From Clostridiales bacterium (GTDB lineage: Bacteria; Bacillota; Clostridia; Lachnospirales; Lachnospiraceae): 64,000 nt of DNA. Shown here in pieces: positions 53,348-61,758 of the stretch. Numbering within the stretch: position 1 is the first letter of the stretch; every line of letters starts with the position of its first letter. Made by a program: the position numbers and the translations under genes. A model generated the notes under the pieces. It saw only the letters and a list, made by a program, of their open reading frames with translations, searched no databases and was not told the DNA's origin. The DNA lies in NCBI GenBank assembly GCA_015655075.1, contig JAATFT010000006.1, forward strand, positions 1-64,000, written 5' to 3'.

Positions 53348-53511
53348 GTAATTTATTATGGGGCTTCTGAAACCGGCGTTTACGATAAAATACAGTAAAA
53401 CTGTGTATCGTACCTCTTTCGCGAAAGAAGAGCAGTAAAGGTAAGTTGATTAAATTGTTTGCATTTTATAAGCTGTCAAAAAGAGCGCTCAAAAATTGAA
53501 AGGAGATATTT

Positions 53512-54972
53512 ATGAAAAGGAAGGTATTATCAGTATTATTAATTGGCATTATGGTAATTATGTCATTTACTGCGTGTGAAGGCAGCAGAACGTCTGAAAC
53601 GGAAGAAGCTGCTTCCCAGCCTGCAACAAATGCAGCGTCTGAAACCGTATCTGAATCTGCATCAGAATCAACTGCATCTGAAGAATTTTCAACCGGCTCA
53701 GAACAGGCTGAAGCTTATAGTGCCTATGTAGAGACACTAAAAGATAAATACGAAGGGCAAACTTTAAATGTGGTTTCTGTTTCGGATCCATGGGTTGAAT
53801 CTATGATGGAAGTTGCTGCCGAATTTGAAGATTTAACAGGTGCAGCCGTTAATTTTTCTACTTTAGGATATGATGCAGCTTATTCTAAAGAAACATTAAT
53901 CGGAAGCCAGTCTTCCGATGAAGCGGATTTGTTTGTTTATGATATTCCCTGGATTGGTGCTCTGGGGGATTATCTGTTACCTATAGACGATTTCATCAAT
54001 GAAAATGCAACGATGATAGATTATGACGATTTCTTCTCGGTAGCGCGGGAAGCATCTGCATGGAATGATCAAGTACTGGGAGTTCCTTTTGCGCCTTATT
54101 ATATTATGTTGACTTACAATACAAAGATGCTGGAAGAAGCAGGTGTTGAAGTACCTACTAATTTTGATGAATTAACATCAGCGGCAGCAGCGCTAAAAAC
54201 CGATTCTGTTGCGGGTATTGCACTTAATAATCAATCAGGTACCTGTGTAGGGCAAGCTTATTTTGAATATATTTACAATATGGGGGGAAAGCCTTTTGAA
54301 AGCGTTTATCCTGGTTCTGCGGATTATTATGCCGATATGACACCGCTGATTAATTCGAAAGAGTCTTTGGAAGTCGTGACATTATTTAAAGATATGCTTC
54401 AGTATGAAGGAGACGGTGCACTTAACATGGCATGGAATGAACGTTTTTCATCCTTTGCGTCCGGGAAGGCGGCCATTATGAGCCCATGGATTACGGATAT
54501 TATGCCGTTAGACGATCCTGAGCAATCTTTGGTTGCAGATTCCTATGCAACTGCGCCGACTGTTATGGCAGAAGGTGTAGAACAACATACACCAATCGGC
54601 GGATATTCCCTTGGAGTGAGTAAGTTTTCAAAGAACCAAGACCTTGCAAAAGATTTTCTGGCCTGGTTTACCACACCGCAGACATCTTATAAGTTTGCAA
54701 CAACAGGTGGTCTTCCTGCCAGATATTCCTTGATTAATAACGAAGAGTTATTGGCTGAATATCCTTACTATACGACTATGCAGCAAATTGTTGATACGGC
54801 TTTTGTGGCATTTAGACCTCAAATACCTGAATCATTTGAAATTATGGATACAGTCGGCTCTTATATAGGACAATACTTGGACGGCTCTATGGAATTGGAA
54901 GATGCAATGAATACTGCTAACAGTGAAGTTGCGGAGATATTAAAAGCGGCAGGTTACAACGTAAAAGAATAG
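53512..54972 (+). CDS. Sugar ABC transporter substrate-binding lipoprotein
   Basis: Extracytoplasmic family 1 binding protein, 486 residues. Lipoprotein signal KRKVLSVLLIGIMVIMSFTAC with lipobox FTAC, a Ser/Thr/Glu-rich linker, then the binding domain (LNVVSVSDPWVESMMEVAAE, LGVPFAPYYIMLTYNTKMLE, GGYSLGVSKFSKNQDLAKDF). AAAGGAGATATTT precedes the ATG. It is first in the operon; no ATPase subunit is encoded, so a shared ATPase is needed. The substrate is unknown, probably a polyol, pentose or modified sugar judging by the enzymes downstream. Confidence 0.92.
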   Translation: MKRKVLSVLLIGIMVIMSFTACEGSRTSETEEAASQPATNAASETVSESASESTASEEFSTGSEQAEAYSAYVETLKDKYEGQTLNVVSVSDPWVESMMEVAAEFEDLTGAAVNFSTLGYDAAYSKETLIGSQSSDEADLFVYDIPWIGALGDYLLPIDDFINENATMIDYDDFFSVAREASAWNDQVLGVPFAPYYIMLTYNTKMLEEAGVEVPTNFDELTSAAAALKTDSVAGIALNNQSGTCVGQAYFEYIYNMGGKPFESVYPGSADYYADMTPLINSKESLEVVTLFKDMLQYEGDGALNMAWNERFSSFASGKAAIMSPWITDIMPLDDPEQSLVADSYATAPTVMAEGVEQHTPIGGYSLGVSKFSKNQDLAKDFLAWFTTPQTSYKFATTGGLPARYSLINNEELLAEYPYYTTMQQIVDTAFVAFRPQIPESFEIMDTVGSYIGQYLDGSMELEDAMNTANSEVAEILKAAGYNVKE

Positions 54973-55028
54973 TTTCTTCTGCTGAGAAAGTAAAACAGGA
55001 CATAAGGTCTGGTGAAGGAGGTAATGTA

Positions 55029-55937
55029 ATGGCTATGCACGCAGCAAAATCATTAAGAGGTACAAATAATTTTACTAGAATTACGATGCTTACGCCGCTG
55101 ATGGCATTTTTGGCTATCATATCTGTTTTTCCGGGTATTTATCTTTTATGGATAAGTTTTACGGATTTACAGGTCAATAATATGGCAGAAGGAAAATTCG
55201 TGGGTATAAGCAACTACATACAAATATTTACGGGAGAATCCCTATTTCCAGGTGCATTAGCTAAGACAATGATTTTCTGCGTGGCAGCATTACCGATTCA
55301 GTTTATCCTTGGTTATATCATTGCAAAGATTTTTATGAGTGCGACATTACTTAAAGTAAAAGGTATAGGAGTTTTACGTACCATATACTTATTTCCATTG
55401 ATGATAACCCCCTTATCGGTGGGTTTGTTCTGGAACTATCTTTTAAACCCTGGGGTTGGCGCCATAAATTTCATATTCCATTCACTGCATCTGCCGCTGC
55501 AAGAATGGCTTTCCGATTCCGCTACTGCGTTTCCTTGTATAGTAGGCATCTATTTATGGCAATGGACTCCATATACGGCTATGCTGATTTTGGCAGGTCT
55601 CTTATCCATCGGACCTGAAATATATGAAAGTGCGGATGTTGACGGAGCCGGATTATGGAGGAAGGTCATCAGTATTGATTTGCCACTTATTAAAAAGGTA
55701 ATAGGAATTGCGGCAATTTTATCTTTGGTTCAGATTATCCAAACTTTTGAACTGGTCCTGGCAACAACGAACGGCGGACCGGGAACAAGTACCATGGTAA
55801 GCGGATATGCTATTTACCGGGAGGCTTTTAAATATTTTTCAAATGGTAAGGCAGCTGCAATGTCCATCGTGATTGTGCTTATTAGTACAGTCATAAGTCA
55901 ATTATTTGCAAAAATCATGCTAAAGGAGGAGGAGTAA
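55029..55937 (+). CDS. Sugar ABC transporter permease 1
   Basis: Membrane subunit of 302 residues, UgpA/MalF-type, six helices (MLTPLMAFLAIISVFPGIYL first). The EAA-type docking loop is YESADVDGAGLWRKVISIDL. It is followed one base after its stop by the second permease, and preceded by GAAGGAGGTAATGTA. Confidence 0.92.
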   Translation: MAMHAAKSLRGTNNFTRITMLTPLMAFLAIISVFPGIYLLWISFTDLQVNNMAEGKFVGISNYIQIFTGESLFPGALAKTMIFCVAALPIQFILGYIIAKIFMSATLLKVKGIGVLRTIYLFPLMITPLSVGLFWNYLLNPGVGAINFIFHSLHLPLQEWLSDSATAFPCIVGIYLWQWTPYTAMLILAGLLSIGPEIYESADVDGAGLWRKVISIDLPLIKKVIGIAAILSLVQIIQTFELVLATTNGGPGTSTMVSGYAIYREAFKYFSNGKAAAMSIVIVLISTVISQLFAKIMLKEEE

Positions 55938-55938
55938 G

Positions 55939-56766
55939 ATGAATAGAACACGTAAAAAAGGTGTGCTGTTGATTGCCTGCTCTTTAATTAGTATGGTGAG
56001 TATCCTTCCGATTATATGGGCAATCATTACTTCATTTAAAACTTATATTGAGACACAGGTCTTTCCGCCCGATATTTTTGCAAAGAACCCTAATTTCAAC
56101 AATTACATCAAGCTTTTTACAGGCCATACTTCTGTTTTAAGACCTTTGATGAACTCTTTATTTGTTTCCGTGATGACCACAATTATTGTGCTCATATTAG
56201 CTATTCCTGCAGGATATAGCTTGGCCCGGTTTAAAACAAAAAGCAGTCAGAAAATTCAAATGTGGATTATTGGCCTTAGGATGATGCCCCTTATTTCGGT
56301 GCTGCTCCCATATTACATACTTTTTAGTAAAATAGGACTTACAAATAATCGCTGGGGGTTAATCATACTTTATGTCATGAGCAATGTTACTTTTGCAGTT
56401 TGGCTGTTGACTGTCTTTTTCGAGGGATTGCCGGTTGAAGTGGAAGAAGCTGCACGGGTAGATGGTTTAAGTCATTTTGGTGTATTGAGAAAAATGGTTG
56501 TGCCATTAGCAGCAAACAGTATTTTAATCATAGCTGCATTTGTATTTATTTTTAGCTGGAATGAATTGATTTTTGCCATGAATTTAACAGGAACCCAAAC
56601 TCAGACATTGCCGGTCATTTTATCCACATATGCAAGCGATGTATCGGTACAGTATCAGATGATGACGGCAACACAAGTTATACAGATTATTCCTGTTGCA
56701 ATCATCACATTATTAATACAGAAAAATATTTTGACAGGACTGTCGTTTGGTGCTGTAAAAGGTTAG
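55939..56766 (+). CDS. Sugar ABC transporter permease 2
   Basis: Membrane subunit of 275 residues, UgpE/MalG-type. Docking loop EVEEAARVDGLSHFGVLRKM; the typical ending SFGAVKG is present. Partner of the 55029 permease. Confidence 0.92.
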   Translation: MNRTRKKGVLLIACSLISMVSILPIIWAIITSFKTYIETQVFPPDIFAKNPNFNNYIKLFTGHTSVLRPLMNSLFVSVMTTIIVLILAIPAGYSLARFKTKSSQKIQMWIIGLRMMPLISVLLPYYILFSKIGLTNNRWGLIILYVMSNVTFAVWLLTVFFEGLPVEVEEAARVDGLSHFGVLRKMVVPLAANSILIIAAFVFIFSWNELIFAMNLTGTQTQTLPVILSTYASDVSVQYQMMTATQVIQIIPVAIITLLIQKNILTGLSFGAVKG

Positions 56767-56801
56767 CGGAGGTAATAGGCTTGCGCGGATTGGAGGTTAA
56801 T

Positions 56802-57530
56802 ATGAAAACAATTTTAATCACCGGAGGAAACAGTGAAAGAGGAATCGGCTTAGGAACAGCAAAAAGATTTGCAGAAGAAGGATGGAGAGTCATTATCCTA
56901 GACTTGGCGAAGGAGCCTGGTGATGTATGTAAGAAAGTGGTTGAGAACAGTAACGGAGCTTACTATTCTTGTGATGTATCAAATAAAGCCCGGGTGGACA
57001 GTGTGATATCCGATATATTCAAAAAAATCGGTTTTGTAGATGTTTTATTTAATAATGCAGGTATATTACAATGGGTTCCCTTTGTTGATGTTACAGAGGA
57101 ACAATATGACAGAGAAATGAATGTAAACTTGAAATCAATGTATTTAGTCGGGCAGCCAATTGCCAGAAAGATGATGGAAGAGAAACGAGGCGTAATTATA
57201 AATAGCGGCTCTATGGGTGGAAAAGACGGCGCGGCATTTCAATCTGTTTATGCGGCAAGCAAGGGGGCCGTTATTCAGTTGACAAAGATTATGGCAAAAG
57301 AATTAGGACCCTATGGCATTCGGGTTAACAGCATATGTCCCGGAATTATTCAAACAGATATTGGTGCAGGCGCTCCCGATCCCGTCGTTCCATGGATAGA
57401 ACGTACCCCTCTTGGGCGTCTGGGAGATACGGATGACGTAGCAGGTGTTGTGTGGTTCTTGGCAAATGAAGACTCAAAATACTTAACAGGCCAGGCCATT
57501 AATATTACCGGAGGAATGATGACCTTCTAA
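56802..57530 (+). CDS. Short-chain dehydrogenase/reductase
   Basis: NAD(P)-dependent oxidoreductase, 242 residues. Nucleotide-binding motif ITGGNSERGIGLGTAK, NNAG at LFNNAGILQW, catalytic Ser in INSGSMGG and YxxxK in YAASKGAV. ATG 56802 is chosen since TTGGAGGTTAAT lies upstream. In this operon it probably oxidises or reduces a hydroxyl of the imported sugar or polyol before the kinase acts. Confidence 0.92.
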   Translation: MKTILITGGNSERGIGLGTAKRFAEEGWRVIILDLAKEPGDVCKKVVENSNGAYYSCDVSNKARVDSVISDIFKKIGFVDVLFNNAGILQWVPFVDVTEEQYDREMNVNLKSMYLVGQPIARKMMEEKRGVIINSGSMGGKDGAAFQSVYAASKGAVIQLTKIMAKELGPYGIRVNSICPGIIQTDIGAGAPDPVVPWIERTPLGRLGDTDDVAGVVWFLANEDSKYLTGQAINITGGMMTF

Positions 57531-57564
57531 TGTGTGCCGCGCATTTTGGGATAGGAGGAGAAGC

Positions 57565-59070
57565 ATGGAAGTACTAATTGGGATAGATATAGGAACTTAT
57601 TCAGTAAAAGCTACTGCCATTACGTCAAAAGGAGAATGGCTGGGAAGTACCTCTTCCCGGCATGAGATCAGTATACCGGCACATGGATATGCGGAACAGG
57701 ATGCCGAAGGTGTCTGGTGGAACGGTTTGGTAAAAGTCATTCATGAGTTAGTGGACAAAGGTGTTTTTAAAACTGCGGATGTCAAAGGCATCGGTGTGAG
57801 TACCCTGTCTCCATGTGTTTTGCCTTTAGATGAAAACAATCAGCCGTTGCGTCCGGCAATTTTATATGGAGTGGACGTGAGGGCAGGTAAACAAATAGAA
57901 CGCTTTAACAGGGAGTTGGGCGACGCTGTTGTTTTACAAAGATATGGACAGAGAATGTCTTCACAAACTGCGGGACCTAAAATTTTGTGGATTAAAGAAA
58001 ACCAGCCGGATATATTTCAAAAGGCCAGGCGGTTTGTTCCTGCAACGACATATATGATTTACAGACTGACAGGCAGGTGGACATTGGACCAATATGTTGC
58101 CCCAAGTTACGCGCCTTTTTTTCGTATGGATACCATGGATTGGGACCTGGAAATGATTGACCGCTACATTGGAAAAGAGGATGGGTTTTGGTGGCCTGAG
58201 ATATTATGGCCTGTTGATGTAGCAGGAGGGCTAAAGGAAGAAGCGGCTCAGTTTTTGCGGCTCCCTGAAGGTATCCCTGTTATAACGGGTTCTGCAGATG
58301 CCCTTTCAGAATCTGTTTCAGGTGCTGCAATCCAAAATGGGAATATGTTTATTATGTACGGAAGTTCTATTATTTTTATTGCTACAACAAAAGAGGCTGT
58401 AAAACAATCAGAAATGTTCTGGCCGTCTCCGGGAATGGTTGAGGGGGAATGGGCCTTAGCAGGGGGAATGTCTACAGCCGGTTCATTAGTTCGTTGGATT
58501 ATAGATGAATTTTACCCGGAAGGAGCAACTTATGAAGACTTTTTTAACCGGGCAAGAACAAGTCCTCCCGGGAGTAACGGTCTGGTAATGCTGCCTTATT
58601 TCAGTGGAGAGAGAACACCTGTTTCTGATCCGGATGCAAGAGGTATCATCATTGGGCTAACGCTAAAACATAATTTGGCCGATATAAGCAGAGCTGCGCT
58701 GGAAGGTGTTGCATACGGCATTAGGCATAATGTGGAGGAATTCGAAAAGGTTTTAGGTGACCTGAATCTGGTTGGTGCAGGCGGCGGTGTCACGGATCCC
58801 TTATGGACTCAGATCATCAGTGATGTATGTAAAAAAGAACAAAAGACGATGTTAAATACAAATGCTGCTATAGGAGATGCTTTAATGGCAGGAATGGGCG
58901 CCGGACTTTTTAGCAGAGAAGATATGAACGAATTAGCGATAAGCATTGGAAAGCCCAAGGTAATATTACCTGATAATAAAAATTTTAAAATATATGATAA
59001 ACATTACCAGATTTATAAATCATTATATGGGTCAACAAAAGAATTAGCGCATAAATTGGCGGGAAATTAG
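57565..59070 (+). CDS. FGGY-family carbohydrate kinase (xylulokinase-like)
   Basis: ATP-dependent sugar kinase, about 501 residues from ATG 57565 behind GGAGGAGAAGC. N-terminal phosphate-1 motif GIDIGTYSVKATAI, the FGGY family block with ILYGVDVRAGKQIE, and the C-terminal adenosine motif LVGAGGGVTDPLWTQI. Closest in look to xylulokinases, but the substrate can be any ketose or polyol. The product is a likely inducer of the DeoR-type regulator. Confidence 0.92.
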   Translation: MEVLIGIDIGTYSVKATAITSKGEWLGSTSSRHEISIPAHGYAEQDAEGVWWNGLVKVIHELVDKGVFKTADVKGIGVSTLSPCVLPLDENNQPLRPAILYGVDVRAGKQIERFNRELGDAVVLQRYGQRMSSQTAGPKILWIKENQPDIFQKARRFVPATTYMIYRLTGRWTLDQYVAPSYAPFFRMDTMDWDLEMIDRYIGKEDGFWWPEILWPVDVAGGLKEEAAQFLRLPEGIPVITGSADALSESVSGAAIQNGNMFIMYGSSIIFIATTKEAVKQSEMFWPSPGMVEGEWALAGGMSTAGSLVRWIIDEFYPEGATYEDFFNRARTSPPGSNGLVMLPYFSGERTPVSDPDARGIIIGLTLKHNLADISRAALEGVAYGIRHNVEEFEKVLGDLNLVGAGGGVTDPLWTQIISDVCKKEQKTMLNTNAAIGDALMAGMGAGLFSREDMNELAISIGKPKVILPDNKNFKIYDKHYQIYKSLYGSTKELAHKLAGN

Positions 59071-59084
59071 GACGGAAGATAAAC

Positions 59085-59741
59085 ATGGCGTTACTAATCT
59101 TTGATATTGACGGGGTTTTGGTGGATTCCTCACAACAAACCGTTGAAGTCATAAAAAATTTATTAGCTCCGTTTCCTCAATTGAAAGAAATAGCTCAGCA
59201 GAAGATTAATCATACTTTTGGTATGTCAGAGGAAGATATGTGGGCTTATCTGATGCCTGGATTCCCTTTTGAAAAAAGAAAAGAAATCAGTCAAAGTTAT
59301 GATGTGGAAATCGTAAAAGCATTAAAGAAAAATGTTGTCCTGCTGCCTCATGTAAAATCAGCATTAGCCGCGTTAAGAGAAGCGGGATATATTTTGACAA
59401 CAGCCAGTAATTGCGGTATTCCATATCTTAATGCAATACTGGATACACAGGGAATCCGAAAATATTTTGAGGATCCTCAATGCCTGGAATCCGTTAAGGG
59501 CAAAAAAAAGGCAGATATAATCGCCTATCATAGTAAGAAATATCCAAATGAGAAGCTTTATATGATAGGTGACAGAAAATCCGACATGGAAGCTGCCGAA
59601 GAATTAAAAATACCTGCAATAGGATGTAAAAGTCGATTTACCAGGGATGGAGAACTGGAAGGTGCCTGTTATAAGGTCAAGAATATCTCGGAACTCTTTA
59701 ATTTTATCACAATATTGCAGAAAAAAGGAGAAAAATTATGA
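59085..59741 (+). CDS. HAD-family phosphatase
   Basis: A 218-residue haloacid-dehalogenase hydrolase of the beta-phosphoglucomutase/phosphoglycolate-phosphatase type. Nucleophile Asp in LIFDIDGVLVDSS, motif II TASNCGI, motif III lysine in KGKKKADII, and motif IV MIGDRKSDMEAA. Its end overlaps the next gene by ATGA, so translation is coupled. It probably acts on a phosphorylated intermediate of this pathway. Confidence 0.9.
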   Translation: MALLIFDIDGVLVDSSQQTVEVIKNLLAPFPQLKEIAQQKINHTFGMSEEDMWAYLMPGFPFEKRKEISQSYDVEIVKALKKNVVLLPHVKSALAALREAGYILTTASNCGIPYLNAILDTQGIRKYFEDPQCLESVKGKKKADIIAYHSKKYPNEKLYMIGDRKSDMEAAEELKIPAIGCKSRFTRDGELEGACYKVKNISELFNFITILQKKGEKL

Positions 59742-60550
59742 ATTGGTTAATGGAATTAACAAAAACAGATAAAGCAGTTATTGCAATGTGTCATTTGCAA
59801 GCTCTGCCCGGTGACCCGTATTTTGATAAAGATAAGGGTATGGATTATGTTCTTCAAAAGGCAAGGGAAGATTTGCACGCTCTGCAGGACGGTGGTGTTG
59901 ACGCCGTTATGTTTTCTAATGAATTCAGCCTTCCGTATCTTACGGATGTGAAACCTGTTACGGTTGCGGCCATGGCAAATATTATCGGTGAACTCAAGCC
60001 TGAAATTAAAATTCCGTATGGAGTAAATGTACTCTGGGATGCAAAAAAATCAATTGATTTGGCAATCGCTACCGGTGCAGAATTTGTGAGGGAAATCTTT
60101 ACCGGTGTGTATGGAAGTGATTTTGGCTTGTGGAATACGGATGTTGGAGAAACCATAAGACATCAAAGAGCTGTAAATGCAGAAAATGTAAAGCTTTTAT
60201 TTAACATTGTCCCTGAGTCGGCAAAGTATATTGTTGATCGGGACCTATGCCAAATTGCAAAGTCAACAGTATTTGTAGGCCGGCCGGATGCTCTTTGTGT
60301 ATCCGGATTGACAGCCGGAACACCAACGGATTTTACAGCGCTTAAAAGAGTAAAAGAAACGGTGCCGGATACAGTTGTTTTAGCAAATACAGGAGTTAAT
60401 GAGGATAACTATAAAGAACAGTTATCTATAGCAGATGGCGCTGTTATAGGGACTGCATTTAAGTTTGACGGTAAATTTGAAAATATGGTAGATATTAACC
60501 GGGTTAAAGAACTTATGGATAAGATTAAAGAATTTCGTGCATCGATATGA
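59738..60550 (+). CDS. BtpA/SgcQ-family protein
   Basis: A 270-residue TIM-barrel protein of the BtpA family, related to E. coli SgcQ. Seen: VIAMCHLQALPGDPYFDKDK, GGVDAVMFSNEFSLPYLT, IPYGVNVLWDAKKSIDLAIA, FVREIFTGVYGSDFG and VVLANTGVNEDN. The biochemical function of the family is not settled; an aldolase- or nucleosidase-like role is suggested by fold. Paired with an M42 protein as in the E. coli sgc genes (SgcQ with SgcX). Confidence 0.88.
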   Translation: MNWLMELTKTDKAVIAMCHLQALPGDPYFDKDKGMDYVLQKAREDLHALQDGGVDAVMFSNEFSLPYLTDVKPVTVAAMANIIGELKPEIKIPYGVNVLWDAKKSIDLAIATGAEFVREIFTGVYGSDFGLWNTDVGETIRHQRAVNAENVKLLFNIVPESAKYIVDRDLCQIAKSTVFVGRPDALCVSGLTAGTPTDFTALKRVKETVPDTVVLANTGVNEDNYKEQLSIADGAVIGTAFKFDGKFENMVDINRVKELMDKIKEFRASI

Positions 60551-60563
60551 GGAGGTGAAGGAT

Positions 60564-61670
60564 ATGAATATGAAAGAAACACTTGATTTACTGGAAAAAT
60601 TTACTGGAATACCTTCGCCCAGCGGAAATGAAATGGGGTTGGCTAGAGAAGTCTATAAACAAATGAAGACTCTTTGCAAGGAAGTGGAAGTGGATAATCT
60701 GGGAAATGTTATGGGATGTATAACCGGCCGTAAGCCGGGTGCAAAGAGAGTTCTTCTTTCCGCACATATGGATGAGGTATCATTCATGGTACATAAAATT
60801 CAACCGGACGGCTTTATTAAAATAACACGTAATGGAGGTATTCCCGAGAAAAATTTATTGGGGCTGGTAGTGGAATTAATGACGGATAAAGGCTCCATAT
60901 TGGGATTGATTGGAACGCGTTCCCATCACTTAACGGGAATGGATCAGCGATATGTGGTTGTGCCCATGGAGGATTTATATATTGATGCAGGATTTACCAG
61001 TGCAGAAGAAGCAGCAGAAGCCGGTGTGAGAGTTGGTACACCTGTTGTCTATAAAAGAACTTTTTTTATAAACGGAAGCCGGATTTTTTCCAACGCATTA
61101 GATGACCGTATAGGGCTTACTTCAATGATACAAGCCGGGAAATTAATGGCTGAAATGGATATTCCGGCTGAGATATGGATTGCCGGAAGTGTTCAGGAAG
61201 AATGGAGCTTAAGAGGAATACTGCCTATTGTGAGGTATTTGCAGCCGGACGCCCATTTATGCTGCGATATGTATCCTGCAACAGATACACCTGATTTATT
61301 GGAAAAGGCGGACCTAGCTCTTGGAAAAGGGCCGGTTGTCAGCGAATACAATTTTCATGGCAGAGGTACATTAATGGGATTGATTCCTGATCCCGTTCTG
61401 AGAAATTCAGCGATTGAAGCCGCTGCCCTGTTAGGCTTTCCTGTTCAAAGAGGTGTATTAATCGGTGTATTAACGGAGGCCTCCTATGTTCAGACGGAGG
61501 GCCGCGGTGTTGCTACACTGGATATAGCGATTCCTGCAAGATATTCCCACTCCGGGATTGAAAGCAGTGATGTGAATGATTTAGACCAATATATTCAGCT
61601 TATTGCAAAAACTGTAGAGGTTTGGCTTCAAAAACCTGTTCAAAATAGAAGGGATCTGATTCTTCAGTAA
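60564..61670 (+). CDS. M42-family metallopeptidase-like protein (FrvX/SgcX type)
   Basis: A 368-residue dinuclear-zinc protein. Ligands visible: LLSAHMDEVSFMVH (His/Asp), NALDDRIGL (Asp), VQEEWSLRG (Glu-Glu, catalytic and ligand), CCDMYPATDTPD (Asp) and RYSHSGIESSDV (His). ATG 60564 is taken, with AGGAGGTGA upstream. Next to BtpA and sugar genes it resembles FrvX/SgcX, whose true substrates are not known; deacylation or hydrolysis of a sugar conjugate fits as well as peptide cleavage. Confidence 0.88.
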   Translation: MNMKETLDLLEKFTGIPSPSGNEMGLAREVYKQMKTLCKEVEVDNLGNVMGCITGRKPGAKRVLLSAHMDEVSFMVHKIQPDGFIKITRNGGIPEKNLLGLVVELMTDKGSILGLIGTRSHHLTGMDQRYVVVPMEDLYIDAGFTSAEEAAEAGVRVGTPVVYKRTFFINGSRIFSNALDDRIGLTSMIQAGKLMAEMDIPAEIWIAGSVQEEWSLRGILPIVRYLQPDAHLCCDMYPATDTPDLLEKADLALGKGPVVSEYNFHGRGTLMGLIPDPVLRNSAIEAAALLGFPVQRGVLIGVLTEASYVQTEGRGVATLDIAIPARYSHSGIESSDVNDLDQYIQLIAKTVEVWLQKPVQNRRDLILQ

Positions 61671-61758
61671 GAGATAAAAATAAGATTAATCTGCCGAATT
61701 ATCTGACAATATCAGGTCTGCGAGAGGCCTGCTGAATTATATACGAGGAGTGATAATT

